A DNA stretch of 49,586 bases from Paludibacteraceae bacterium (GCA_017625155.1 JAGALP010000005.1:1-49586), one strand, 5' to 3'. Counted from the stretch's first letter, positions 26,228 to 36,138 are shown. Made by a program: numbers and translations. Notes: generated from the letters alone by a model not told the origin.

Positions 26228-26821
26228 ATGAAAACAAATCCATTCTACACTTGGTTACCAGGTCTCTTGACTGTAGTGGTAACGCTGTTGGGTTTTCTGG
26301 TCTTTGCACCTGAAGAACCAGATAAATTATTCTATATAAATATGGTATATCTTGTGGTGCTGGAAGGACTGTTCTTTGGCTGGTTCCATATGGGTAAACT
26401 GAAGAGCGATGCGGCTCAAACGCCTTATTTCAAGGTGTTTGTAGGCATGCACACCATGGGCTATTTGGTGGTCTCGCTGTTGTGGATGTTGATTTACTCG
26501 CTGTTCTTGTCGGAGAAAGTGGACTTGAAAGTCTATTTGTTGGTTATCGGCGTATTATCGTTGATATGGATTGTGCTAGCTAGTATTATAGGTAGTCAAG
26601 ACACGCAGTATCACGCACAACAAACGCAGTTGGAAGATACAACGATGGATATTCGTGCGTTTCGTGATGAGTTGAAAGCATTGGCAAAAGAACATGCTAA
26701 GCCCGAGACAGAGCGTGCGTGGAAGCAATTGATAATGGAGGCAGAGTCGGTGGCACCTAAGCAATTCGCGGCGCGCTATGCGAGTTTGCGTCAGAAAGCA
26801 GATAATTTGATAAATTCATAA
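26228..26821 (+). CDS. Four-helix membrane protein with cytoplasmic helical tail
   Basis: This 197-residue protein has four hydrophobic helices (about 4-26, 34-56, 71-97 and 102-122) and a charged helical tail (125-197). I do not recognise the family. It starts 6 nt after the SPFH gene and 25 nt before the next membrane protein, so it is almost certainly in the same operon. Confidence 0.78.
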   Translation: MKTNPFYTWLPGLLTVVVTLLGFLVFAPEEPDKLFYINMVYLVVLEGLFFGWFHMGKLKSDAAQTPYFKVFVGMHTMGYLVVSLLWMLIYSLFLSEKVDLKVYLLVIGVLSLIWIVLASIIGSQDTQYHAQQTQLEDTTMDIRAFRDELKALAKEHAKPETERAWKQLIMEAESVAPKQFAARYASLRQKADNLINS

Positions 26822-26846
26822 AAATAACTTAAAAAACACTACAATT

Positions 26847-28211
26847 ATGGGATTCTTTAAAGACAAATTCAAAAAAAGACGTGAGACACATGAGAATGGT
26901 TATGTGTCCTTCACGCAAGACGACTTAAAAGAGAAAATGAAAGCCAATCCTGCCAACGAGAAGGCGTATGAATTCTTGGATGCAGCGATGTGCACAAGTA
27001 GCAATATCACCATAGAGGATGCTAATAAGCAGACAGTCGATATCGATGACGTATATCCATGCTCAGAGGCAGAGTGCGATGAGATGGATCGCCTTTTGGA
27101 TCGCGCGCAAGCGGAGGTGAAAGATAAGAATGACCAGTACTTCAAGGAGCGTTATGACGAGTTGCGCGACATCGTAACATGGTCAAGAAAGAAACACTGG
27201 ACCTTCAAGTGGTCGTTGATCGCAGGATGTATCTTGTCAATCTTCATCATGTTCTATATCTCAGGTGAGGTTTCTCAAGATAGAGAAAGGATAGAGGCAA
27301 AGGTGAATATGGTCAAGAATTGGCAAAAGCAAGATACTACGATTGCATATGCTGATTGCAATACCGAAGTAGGGCATCCTGATTTAGTTACTGCAAATTT
27401 CACCAAGGCGAATGACCTACGAATAATCAAGAATAATTATAACGCAAAGGTAAAGACGATTGAGGAGCTCAAACAAAAGTTGGATACTGCTCAAACCAAG
27501 GAAACTAAGAAAAGACTCCAAAATGCAATTAAGCGCAACGAGGAAGGACTAGAAGAGTATCTAGAGGAATATGAAGCGTTAAACAAGATGAAGTTTAAAG
27601 AATATAAAAAGAAAACACTAAAAAGTCTGAAAAGCAAGTTGCGTGATGCTCGTCGTTTGGACCGCTTCGTATGGTTGATTTTTATTTATGTAATACTTTT
27701 GACTCCATTCTATATCTATAGCAGCCACCAATATGGTTACTATATCACTCGCTACCGCGCTGAGAGTGCACGTTTGGATAAACTGCAAAAGATTGGCTTT
27801 GGCTTAGCATCTTTCTTGTTGGGAGCAAGTCTAGCTTTGGAGTTCTTCCCAGAGACAAGAGTAACTACAGTATATTCAAGCGGCAGAAGAGAATCGCATA
27901 CGGAGTCTAATCCATTGGATATTGTTATTATCATTATCAAATTGTGCTTGTTGGCAGCTGCGGCATGTGTATTTAGCTTCGTATCTATTTATATTATGAG
28001 CCATGTGACCATCACTTCTCTCAAACGCAATCATGATTGGTCAAAGGTGGCAGCCGCTACAGCAGCATTGACAAGCAAGGCTACAGTTGTTGCAGGTAAG
28101 GCAGGTGAGGTAGCCAAGAAAGCCGCTACCAAGGCTGTTGAAGCAGCTAACGAGAAGATTCAACAACAAAAGGCATTGAAAGATGGCAACGCTGAAGATC
28201 CTAAGATGTAA
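26847..28211 (+). CDS. Multi-pass membrane protein with coiled coil, unknown function
   Basis: This 454-residue protein opens with MGFFKDKFKKR, reminiscent of the SPFH protein's MGLFDKF start, and an acidic helical region. Transmembrane helices lie at about 119-140, 273-292, 315-335 and 357-384. A Lys/Glu-rich coiled coil lies at 200-262 between the first and second. The C-terminal 65 residues are Ala/Lys-rich and helical. Family not recognised. Its end overlaps the next gene by 29 nt, which points to coupled translation. Confidence 0.8.
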   Translation: MGFFKDKFKKRRETHENGYVSFTQDDLKEKMKANPANEKAYEFLDAAMCTSSNITIEDANKQTVDIDDVYPCSEAECDEMDRLLDRAQAEVKDKNDQYFKERYDELRDIVTWSRKKHWTFKWSLIAGCILSIFIMFYISGEVSQDRERIEAKVNMVKNWQKQDTTIAYADCNTEVGHPDLVTANFTKANDLRIIKNNYNAKVKTIEELKQKLDTAQTKETKKRLQNAIKRNEEGLEEYLEEYEALNKMKFKEYKKKTLKSLKSKLRDARRLDRFVWLIFIYVILLTPFYIYSSHQYGYYITRYRAESARLDKLQKIGFGLASFLLGASLALEFFPETRVTTVYSSGRRESHTESNPLDIVIIIIKLCLLAAAACVFSFVSIYIMSHVTITSLKRNHDWSKVAAATAALTSKATVVAGKAGEVAKKAATKAVEAANEKIQQQKALKDGNAEDPKM

Positions 28212-30009
28212 GAACTGTACGGCACCTCTGCCTGCAGGGACTACAACTTGTCCTAAATGTCATGCGGTTAACCTCGTGCAAAGCGAGGTTAACCCATTGC
28301 AATTACCAAGTAACTTAACCAACGATTATATTGAATTCTTCAAGCAGCAAACCGAAGCTAATCCTAAAGATACCAATGCGTTATTCGGTATGGGATTGGT
28401 GTATATGGGCTTGAAGAACTATGAGTTGGCACAACGCAACTTTAAGTTGGCTGTTGATCAGTCGCCTTTGGATGCAGACGTTTACTATTATTTTGCACTT
28501 TCGCTGTTTGAGGGGCATAACCCAATGCACTTGAAAAACACTATCACCACGCGTATTGAGGAATGGCTGCATACAGCCACCAACCGTCAGGCGAAACGTA
28601 AGTATCTGATTCTCCAGATGATCTTGCGTCAAGGTGCGTTTATAGCAAATGGCCTGCAGGTCAAAGGCGAACAGCCCGTAGAGTTGTTTGAACGTATCTG
28701 CACCATGGTGCCAGAGGCAGATGAGATCAAGGAACTGGAGGAACATATCCAAATCACTGACCGACAGACACTTGAATGGTTAGAGCAGATTAAGAATGGT
28801 AAGCAAAAACCAGCGCAAACTGATGCTGAAGATCAAGGTGATATGCTGGGTGTCGGAATGAAAACATTCCGTGCCATCGATACTGTATCAGAGCGTGATG
28901 AGTATCAGTATTTTTCTAAGGGGATACCAGAATATGATATATCCGCCTTGGAAAGTACTTCCACTCGCGAAGAATTCTTTGATTATCAATATCCTCCGAT
29001 TGAGCCAGAAATGGAAAAAAAACCATTTTATCCTATTTGGCGTATGATCAAGGTGGCTATCGCCTATTTCTTCCTCTGGGTTGTTGCCCTCGTGGTAGTG
29101 GATGTGGTGCCTGTAGGATTTAGCAATATCAAAATAAAGAAAGTCAATCAGCAGACCCAGGCAGAGGTGCAAGCATTCTTTGATAAGCATGTAGTGATAG
29201 CTTGCAAACCGGCAGAAGAAGATGCCACCACCAGTTTGGGCTTGTATCGTGAGCCTGCTCAAGACCTCAATACGGTAGCGATGTACGAAGGTTTTGAACG
29301 CTCATGGATGGGGCTAGCAGGCGCAGGCCTACAGTTGTTGCCCATACTGATGTTTGTGATCCATTGGTTGGTCATCATAGGTACGACAAGCAAGAAACGT
29401 AGTGCGGTAGTTCAGCGTAATAAGGACAAGCAATTCAACTACAATATGGCGATGAGCATGTACCAAATACGTCCTACTAAATATGAGTATATGGAGTTCT
29501 GTCGCCACTACTTATCGCCACAAAGTCCATGCCTGAGCATGAGTAACGATCCTATTGCTCTAGCTCTTGAGGAATACAATATTGATGAGAAGGACATGCG
29601 TGGAAAGATCCTGTTTGTCAACTACTTTGAGGACGAAGATATGGATGGCGATCACACATCGAATCCGCTTGTAACGATGCGTCATATCTATTACGTGATT
29701 GCTATCCCTCAACGTGACAAGTTGGTGATGCTGAAGAATCGTTGGGATACGATGACCGATACAATGGAGTCATGCGATGCAGAATCGGTGTTCTATCGCA
29801 ATATCTTGTCACTCAATGTGAGTGGGGATGAGATTGAAATCGATCTGGTAGGCGGTACAAGTACAGGTATTGTGTTGCCGAGTACAGGTGAGAGCATTTT
29901 TGCATACCAAGACAAGAATCCATCTCATAAGATGACCTATTCTGCTACTCGTACATCTAACCCTCATGTGTTTGTGAAGGCATTGGAGACCTTGATCGCA
30001 AGTCATTAA
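28183..30009 (+). CDS. Zinc-ribbon / TPR membrane protein
   Basis: This 608-residue protein starts with a zinc ribbon (C9, C12, C23, C26; RCKNC then CPKCH). A TPR-like helical region follows at about 50-205 (ALFGMGLVYMGLKNYELAQ). Two transmembrane helices lie at about 290-312 and 385-403, enclosing a short extracytoplasmic loop. A soluble C-terminal domain spans 405-608. The ribbon and TPRs should face the cytoplasm and mediate assembly. The gene starts inside the preceding gene. A decayed copy of its last 30 codons lies at 33841-33930. Confidence 0.82.
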   Translation: MATLKILRCKNCTAPLPAGTTTCPKCHAVNLVQSEVNPLQLPSNLTNDYIEFFKQQTEANPKDTNALFGMGLVYMGLKNYELAQRNFKLAVDQSPLDADVYYYFALSLFEGHNPMHLKNTITTRIEEWLHTATNRQAKRKYLILQMILRQGAFIANGLQVKGEQPVELFERICTMVPEADEIKELEEHIQITDRQTLEWLEQIKNGKQKPAQTDAEDQGDMLGVGMKTFRAIDTVSERDEYQYFSKGIPEYDISALESTSTREEFFDYQYPPIEPEMEKKPFYPIWRMIKVAIAYFFLWVVALVVVDVVPVGFSNIKIKKVNQQTQAEVQAFFDKHVVIACKPAEEDATTSLGLYREPAQDLNTVAMYEGFERSWMGLAGAGLQLLPILMFVIHWLVIIGTTSKKRSAVVQRNKDKQFNYNMAMSMYQIRPTKYEYMEFCRHYLSPQSPCLSMSNDPIALALEEYNIDEKDMRGKILFVNYFEDEDMDGDHTSNPLVTMRHIYYVIAIPQRDKLVMLKNRWDTMTDTMESCDAESVFYRNILSLNVSGDEIEIDLVGGTSTGIVLPSTGESIFAYQDKNPSHKMTYSATRTSNPHVFVKALETLIASH

Positions 30010-30042
30010 ATGAAGAAAGAATATAAACATTAAAAAATTGTG

Positions 30043-30726
30043 ATGATGAAAAAGTTAATGATGGTAGCTATATCCTTGATTATAGCATGTGGCTCTAGTT
30101 TTGCAGAAACGAGCGCCAAAGAAATTCGCAAAGAGCGTCAGGAAATTAATAAGATGGCAAAGAAAGATTTGTCAGCTAAAGTTAGTAAAGCCACCAAAAA
30201 GGAGGCAAAACGTCTGAAAAAAGAAGGTTGGATTGTTTCTCCAGGAGCCTTACCATTGGAAAAACAATTAGAACGTTCCTACCTGATGGAGTATGAATAT
30301 ACCGAGGATCTATACCCTAAGTATATCATGGCTAATGCACAGTCTATCGCAGAACATTATGATGCGGCTAAGACAGCAGCCACCTCACTCGCAATCACCA
30401 ATCTGGCAGGACAGATCCAAACAGAGGTTACTGCGTTGGTAGAGAATACCGTGGCTAATAATCAGTTGTCCGCAGAAGAAGCTGTTAGCATCTCAGAAAC
30501 ATTGATGACCAGCAAGAATTTGATTAGTCAATCTATTGGTCGTACCATTGTAGTCGTGGAGTGTTATCGCGTGCTGGAAAACAAGAATCGCGAAGTAATG
30601 GTACGTATCGCTTATAATGGCGATATGGCAAAAGAGATGGCCAAGAAAATTCTTTGCGATGAGCTAGAAAAGAAAGGACAAAGACTTCGTGATCAGCTAG
30701 ATAAGGTGCTTGGCTTCCGAGAATGA
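30043..30726 (+). CDS. LPP20-like secreted protein
   Basis: This protein of about 227 residues has a signal peptide (MMKKLMMVAISLIIACGSSFA; ATG at 30043 or 30046, with a GTG just before). A very basic segment (RKERQEINKMAKKDL) follows, then a region like the LPP20 fold (IAITNLAGQIQTEV in part, IVVVECYRVLE, VMVRIAYNGDMAKEMAK). A C-G-S-S at the signal end does not form a good lipobox, so lipidation is uncertain. It overlaps the DUF4384 gene by 4 nt. Role unknown; LPP20-like proteins occur beside DUF4384 proteins in envelope operons. Confidence 0.75.
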   Translation: MMKKLMMVAISLIIACGSSFAETSAKEIRKERQEINKMAKKDLSAKVSKATKKEAKRLKKEGWIVSPGALPLEKQLERSYLMEYEYTEDLYPKYIMANAQSIAEHYDAAKTAATSLAITNLAGQIQTEVTALVENTVANNQLSAEEAVSISETLMTSKNLISQSIGRTIVVVECYRVLENKNREVMVRIAYNGDMAKEMAKKILCDELEKKGQRLRDQLDKVLGFRE

Positions 30727-31595
30727 GGAAGGTAGTATTAATTACCATATTATTGTTATGCTCACTAGGGACATTGATTGCTCAATCTGTCATTAATGCC
30801 TCTGGTGAGTACACGTATATAGCTCCATCAAATGTGTCTATAGAAGAGGCAAAACAAATAGCATTAGAACGTGCGCGTTTGCAATGTTTAGCAGATTGCT
30901 TTGGTACTATAGTTAATCAGGCTCATACTACTATGATGCGTGCTGTTGATGGGGAAAGTGAGGTTTCTCACTTCTTGCTTGGAGAATCAGAAGTTAAGGG
31001 AGAATGGTTAGGTGATTTGAAACAACCAGTATATAAAATCACTTATGATGAAGTTACAGGTTCTAATATAGTCCATGTTAAGGTATTTGGAAAAGTACGA
31101 GAGATTAGAAAGCCCAAAATAGATGTTTCTGTTCAGATATTATGCAATGGCATCACTCCACGTCATGAAAGAGAGAGGTTTTATGAAGGAGACCAGTTGT
31201 TTTTATCATTTACATCCCCTGTGGCAGGATATTTGTGCGTTTATCTTGTGGATGAAGATGCTAATGCTTTTTGTTTATTACCATATTCATCCAGTTCACA
31301 AGGTGTACATAGTGTCGCTGCAAATAAAAAGCATGTGTTTTTCTCTAACGAACAATCTGATGGTAATGAACTCGTAGATGAATATGCTATGAGTTGTATT
31401 CATGATGGAGAAATGAATATGTTTTACATTGTATATTCTCCAAATACATTTTCTAAAGCGATAGATCAATTATCGTCTTCGCTCCAGCAACTCAAATTGA
31501 AACAACTGCAAGATTGGCTATTAGATATTCAATCAAAGGATGCAGATCTTCAGGTAATTCGTAAAACAATTATTATTAATAAATTACGTCAATGA
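30723..31595 (+). CDS. DUF4384 domain-containing secreted protein
   Basis: This 290-residue protein has a signal peptide (MRKVVLITILLLCSLGTLIA), an N-terminal LPP20-like segment (about 25-125) and a DUF4384 domain (about 150-250), seen as YEGDQLFLSFTSPVAGYLC, LVDEDANAFCLLPY and FYIVYSPN. DUF4384 domains often sit in or beside bacterial caspase-like proteins, and here the next gene, overlapping by 4 nt, encodes a caspase. The two probably act as a pair outside the cytoplasm. Confidence 0.85.
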   Translation: MRKVVLITILLLCSLGTLIAQSVINASGEYTYIAPSNVSIEEAKQIALERARLQCLADCFGTIVNQAHTTMMRAVDGESEVSHFLLGESEVKGEWLGDLKQPVYKITYDEVTGSNIVHVKVFGKVREIRKPKIDVSVQILCNGITPRHERERFYEGDQLFLSFTSPVAGYLCVYLVDEDANAFCLLPYSSSSQGVHSVAANKKHVFFSNEQSDGNELVDEYAMSCIHDGEMNMFYIVYSPNTFSKAIDQLSSSLQQLKLKQLQDWLLDIQSKDADLQVIRKTIIINKLRQ

Positions 31596-33820
31596 ATGCT
31601 AGACCGTTAATACCTCTATTGCTATTTATTACCTTATTCGTAGAGGTGACGTTTGCTATGCTAACTGAACAGCAACAAGCAATTGAACAATCATTCTGGT
31701 CGCGGTATTCTGATGTACAATATTATCCAGAATATGGAGGCTGGTATTTATTAACTTCTCATCAGAATAATCATAAAACATACGCTATGGCTGATAACAT
31801 GGGTAATATTTTAGTATCTGGAGCGATTGATTATAAACGATATGATGGATATATACGGTTTCACTTGTTAGATTTAGCAAAAAAGCAGTTACATGACCAG
31901 TGGCAACTAGAGATGAAGGAATATGAGTCAAGATATGCAAACTATCGCGAAATTGAAAATGAATACGAACAAAAGTTAAATGCGTATAACATTAAACTAG
32001 AGGTCGCTAAACATCATGCAAGCGAATTGTATGAGCAAGAGATTACAACTGCACGACGCAAGGCACAAGCAGAGCATGAGTGTCAATCTAGCAATAGCAG
32101 TTCTGGTGGAATATTTGGAGGAATGTTGAAGGCAATAGGTTCTGTGGTTGTGCAGGCTGCTGCAACAGAAAATATTCGCTATGATGCCATACTAAAAGAA
32201 ATACTTGTGAGAGAAGATTTGTTGACGCCACCTAAGAAACCGTATAATCCCGAACCATTAAAGCCAGAAGAGCCTGAAACTGGATATTATTGGCAGTCTT
32301 TTACATATCGTCAACCATGTCCTTATAGTGAAATTAATTATGATGGTATAGCTATATCTGATGGGTATGCTGACGTGAAATTGGATGGTAGGTATGGGCT
32401 TGTGAATGCTCGGTTGGATGAGGTTATTCCTTGTATTAGTAAAAATAAGGTGTATCAAACAAAGCTTCATGAAAATAATATATTAGTGTCTGTCAATGGT
32501 AAGTATGGTATTTTATCTTCTATTACCGACCAATTAATATTATCGTGTGAATATGATGAACTCCAATATCGGGAGGGGTGTTTTTTGTGTAGACGTAATA
32601 ACTCCTGGGGAGTTTGTAGCAAGAATGGTGCAGTGCTTATTCCATCTATTTATTCGTCAATAGGTTTGGCATCAAATGTTTTTATCGCTACTTTGTCTAA
32701 CGGCACATCAGGTTTAATCGCATTTAATGGACAAGAGGTATTCCCTTTTGTATCATTTGAGATAGTAGAACTTCTACCTGAATTTATATTGATTCGTGAT
32801 TCACAAGATCGATATGGAGCGATAAACTACCAGGGAAAGTTAATTGTTCCTGTAAAAAATAAAAAGGATATAGTTAGCAGAAAAGTTGCAGCATATGGTA
32901 AGAAGGTTGATTTGACCAACGAGAACTTTACAACTTTATCCAATATTTCTGACTCTTATAATGCCTTCATACATCGTTTAAACCAATCTACTACTGAGTT
33001 TGGTAAGCAATTGACTGAATCTAATCACAATGTTGTGGGTAATTCCGATGTGGATATCCAAATTCCAACAACCTCTAGAATACAAGAAAATACTTTTGCA
33101 GTGATAATTGCGAATAAGAATTATGATGAAGCTCCAGATGTTGATTTTGCTCTCAATGATGGCTATTTCTTCAAAGAGTATTGTGTCAAAACGTTAGGTA
33201 TACCGTCTGAGAATATACGATTTAAGGAGGATGCTACATACAATAATATTCGTGAAGTAGTTAGTTGGATTCGCGAGATTTCCAATAATAAACTATATAA
33301 GGATAATGCTCGATTTGTCGTTTACTACTCAGGGCATGGTGTCCCTGATGAGATGACCAAAAGCATGTATTTACTTCCTACAGATGGAGTAGCAATGAAT
33401 ATAGCAACTACAGGGTATAAAGTAAGTGAGCTATTTGATGCTTTATCTGAAACTTCTTCAGAAAGTGTAGTATTCTTAGACGCATGTTTTAGTGGATTTA
33501 CCAAATCAGGGTCAGCTCTCGCATCTACAAAGGGTGTAGTTAAAATTAATACAGGTATCCCCAAGGGCAATGTGGTGGTTTTTAGTGCTTCTTCTAGTAA
33601 TGAAGTGGCGCATCAATATGAAGCAAAATCCCATGGCCTTTTTACCTATTACTTACTAAAAAAAATGCAGGAAACAAAGGGAGATGTTAGTTTAGGTGAT
33701 TTATTTCAATACATAGAAAAACAGGTGGTTCGAACGTCTCTCACAGTGATTCGTAAATCACAAACCCCCACAGTTATAGCAGGGACTACCGTTCGGATGT
33801 GGGAAGAAAAACCACTATAA
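31592..33820 (+). CDS. Secreted WG-repeat protein with caspase (peptidase C14) domain
   Basis: This 742-residue protein has a signal peptide (about 1-24), a coiled coil (105-165), a Pro/Glu-rich linker (about 210-235) and WG-type beta repeats (about 255-430; YGLVNARLDEVIPC, YGILSSITDQLIL). The C-terminal caspase domain covers about 500-735. The catalytic pair is intact: His582 in YYSGHGVP and Cys632 in LDACFSG. It would be a cysteine protease active outside the cytoplasm, with substrate and trigger unknown. It is the last gene of the operon and overlaps the DUF4384 gene by 4 nt. Confidence 0.9.
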   Translation: MNARPLIPLLLFITLFVEVTFAMLTEQQQAIEQSFWSRYSDVQYYPEYGGWYLLTSHQNNHKTYAMADNMGNILVSGAIDYKRYDGYIRFHLLDLAKKQLHDQWQLEMKEYESRYANYREIENEYEQKLNAYNIKLEVAKHHASELYEQEITTARRKAQAEHECQSSNSSSGGIFGGMLKAIGSVVVQAAATENIRYDAILKEILVREDLLTPPKKPYNPEPLKPEEPETGYYWQSFTYRQPCPYSEINYDGIAISDGYADVKLDGRYGLVNARLDEVIPCISKNKVYQTKLHENNILVSVNGKYGILSSITDQLILSCEYDELQYREGCFLCRRNNSWGVCSKNGAVLIPSIYSSIGLASNVFIATLSNGTSGLIAFNGQEVFPFVSFEIVELLPEFILIRDSQDRYGAINYQGKLIVPVKNKKDIVSRKVAAYGKKVDLTNENFTTLSNISDSYNAFIHRLNQSTTEFGKQLTESNHNVVGNSDVDIQIPTTSRIQENTFAVIIANKNYDEAPDVDFALNDGYFFKEYCVKTLGIPSENIRFKEDATYNNIREVVSWIREISNNKLYKDNARFVVYYSGHGVPDEMTKSMYLLPTDGVAMNIATTGYKVSELFDALSETSSESVVFLDACFSGFTKSGSALASTKGVVKINTGIPKGNVVVFSASSSNEVAHQYEAKSHGLFTYYLLKKMQETKGDVSLGDLFQYIEKQVVRTSLTVIRKSQTPTVIAGTTVRMWEEKPL

Positions 33821-33840
33821 TCCATTCGTTGTGTAAAACC

Positions 33841-34020
33841 AACAGATATCTATATTATTCAAAAAATGCCATATCAGATCCTCATATATTTGTAAAATTA
33901 TTAGAGATCTTGATTATTAGTCATTAAGTGATTGGATTAAGAGGGAAAATTAACAAATTAAGTTTCTTGTGTTGCGGCAAATGTGAAAGGATTTCGTAAA
34001 GAGCGTCAAAAAATTAATTG
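33841..34020 (+). pseudogene. Decayed duplicate of the zinc-ribbon/LPP20-like gene junction
   Basis: In one frame, about 33863-33928 reads YYSKNAISDPHIFVKLLEIL then IISH and a stop. The zinc-ribbon protein ends TYSATRTSNPHVFVKALETL then IASH and a stop. Further on, CGTAAAGAGCGTCAAAAAAT matches the start of the LPP20-like gene (RKERQEIN), broken by a stop soon after. The remnant keeps the order of the intact junction at 29940-30150, so it comes from a duplication that lost most of its sequence. The gap 33821-34119 holds nothing else clear. Confidence 0.8.
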
Positions 34021-34119
34021 ATTGGAAAAAAGAGCCTTCAATTAATGTAGCTACTTATACCTACTGAAAATATATCGGGGGTAGTACTATAGTGCTAAAG
34101 AAGAAAAAAAATAAGATAA

Positions 34120-36135
34120 TTAATTCATAGCTTGCAGTTTGTCCTCCATCTGTAGCCATTCGTCACGAAGGCGAGCGGCAGTATCAAAGTCAAGATTCTT
34201 GGCAGCTGCCAACATGGCACGTCGCTGTTGCTCAGAAGCTTTTTCGAGTTGTTTCTTACCGTATTTTTGCCATGGTGCAGATTGCCAAGCATCTTGTATT
34301 TTTTGTTCAAGATGTTGTTTCTCCTCTTGCTCCTTGCGCATGATTGCGATGAGTGGACTTGATTCAATAGTTTTGTTGAGTGCCGTAGGAGTAATACCAT
34401 TGGCTTGGTTGTAGGCGATTTGTTTTTCACGACGTCGAAGCGTCTCATTGATAGTGAGTTGCATAGAAGGCGTAATCTTATCACCATACATAATCACTTT
34501 GCCATCCACATGTCGTGCTGCACGTCCTGCTGTTTGCGTAAGTGAGCGATGGTCACGCAAGAATCCTTCTTTATCGGCATCTAATATGGCAACAAGGCTA
34601 ACTTCAGGTAGGTCGAGTCCTTCACGCAAGAGATTGACACCTACAAGTACGTCATATAGGCCTTTGCGGAGGTCTTCCATGATTTGTATGCGCTCGAGGG
34701 TGTCAATATCCGAGTGGATATAAGCGGAACGTACCCCATACTTGCGGAGGTATTCATCCATCTCTTCTGCCATACGTTTGGTGAGTGTGGTAATAAGCAC
34801 TCGTTGTTCTTTCTGTACGCGCAAACGAATTTCCTCCATGAGGTCATCGACCTGATGTTCTGATGGTCGCACTTCGATTTCGGGATCTAATAGTCCTGTA
34901 GGTCGGATGAGTTGATCTACAAAAATACCATTTGAACGATTAAGTTCGTAGTCAGCAGGAGTAGCTGAGACATAGATAGTTTGCCCCGTTTTAGTTTCAA
35001 ACTCATCGAAAGTGAGTGGACGATTATCGCGTGCTGCGGGCAGGCGGAAACCGTATTGAATGAGGTTGTTTTTTCGTGCACGGTCGCCACCATACATGGC
35101 GTGAATCTGCGGTACAGTGACATGGCTTTCGTCAATGACAAGAAGCATGTCTTTGGGAAAATAGTCGAGCAGACAGTAGGGTGGTGTACCCGCTTCGCGT
35201 CCATCGAAATAGCGGCTATAGTTTTCAATCCCCGAGCAGTATCCAAGTTCTTGAATCATCTCGATATCGTATTTCACGCGCTCTTCAATACGCTTAGCAT
35301 ATAGTGGTTCGTTGATGTCTTGGAAATACTGTATTTGGTTAGCGAGGTCGAGGCGTATTTGTGCAATCGCATCGGCTTGTTTATCAGGATTTGTGCAAAA
35401 GATAGTGGCAGGGTAGATGTTGTAGTTATCGAACTCCTCGATGACTTGGTTGGTGGCAAGGTCAAGGGTCATGATAGCATCAATCTCGTTGCCAAAGAAC
35501 TCTATGCGCAGAATATAATCGGCATAAGCAAGAGCAATATCAACCGTATCACCCTTAACACGAAAGCGTCCACGGTTGAGTTCGTTGTCGTTGCGAATAT
35601 ATTGTGAATCAACCAGTTGGTTGAGCAAATTGCTCATGTTGCGCACCTCACCCCGTGTGATGGAGATACATGATTGACTGAAGTCTTGTGGGTTTCCGAT
35701 GCCGTAAAGGCAACTGACGGATGATACGACAATGACATCTTTTCTACCGCTGAGTAGGGCAGATATAGCACTGAGGCGTAGGCGGTCAATCTCTTCGTTG
35801 ATGGAGAGGTCCTTCTCAATATAGGTGTCGGTGGAAGGGATGTACGCCTCTGGTTGGTAGTAATCGTAGTATGATACGAAATACTCTACCGCATTATTGG
35901 GGAAGAACTGTCGCATCTCGGAGTAGAGTTGTGCGGCGAGTGTTTTGTTGTGACTGAGTATGAGGGTAGGGCGATTGATTTGGGAGATGACATTGGCAAT
36001 GGTGAATGTCTTGCCAGATCCTGTAACACCAAGTAATGTTTGCGCTTCTGCTCCCGCACAAACGCCATCCACCAATTGGCGGATGGCTTCGGGTTGGTCG
36101 CCCGTTGGACGATATGGGGAGTGAAGTTGGAACAT
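34120..36135 (-). CDS. uvrB: Excinuclease ABC subunit B
   Basis: This 671-residue protein is full length for UvrB. It has Walker A GVTGSGKT (36-43), the beta-hairpin motif YYDYYQPEAYIP, the DESH box in LLVIDESHVT, helicase motifs VGVNLLREGLDLPEV and QTAGRAARH, and a C-terminal UVR motif (AAKNLDFDTAARLRDEW). It loads damaged DNA for UvrC incision in nucleotide excision repair. Its ATG begins 3 nt after the stop codon of the giant repeat gene, an unusual partner, and no TAnnTTTG promoter is visible directly upstream. Confidence 0.98.
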   Translation of the reverse strand: MFQLHSPYRPTGDQPEAIRQLVDGVCAGAEAQTLLGVTGSGKTFTIANVISQINRPTLILSHNKTLAAQLYSEMRQFFPNNAVEYFVSYYDYYQPEAYIPSTDTYIEKDLSINEEIDRLRLSAISALLSGRKDVIVVSSVSCLYGIGNPQDFSQSCISITRGEVRNMSNLLNQLVDSQYIRNDNELNRGRFRVKGDTVDIALAYADYILRIEFFGNEIDAIMTLDLATNQVIEEFDNYNIYPATIFCTNPDKQADAIAQIRLDLANQIQYFQDINEPLYAKRIEERVKYDIEMIQELGYCSGIENYSRYFDGREAGTPPYCLLDYFPKDMLLVIDESHVTVPQIHAMYGGDRARKNNLIQYGFRLPAARDNRPLTFDEFETKTGQTIYVSATPADYELNRSNGIFVDQLIRPTGLLDPEIEVRPSEHQVDDLMEEIRLRVQKEQRVLITTLTKRMAEEMDEYLRKYGVRSAYIHSDIDTLERIQIMEDLRKGLYDVLVGVNLLREGLDLPEVSLVAILDADKEGFLRDHRSLTQTAGRAARHVDGKVIMYGDKITPSMQLTINETLRRREKQIAYNQANGITPTALNKTIESSPLIAIMRKEQEEKQHLEQKIQDAWQSAPWQKYGKKQLEKASEQQRRAMLAAAKNLDFDTAARLRDEWLQMEDKLQAMN

Positions 36136-36138
36136 TGA

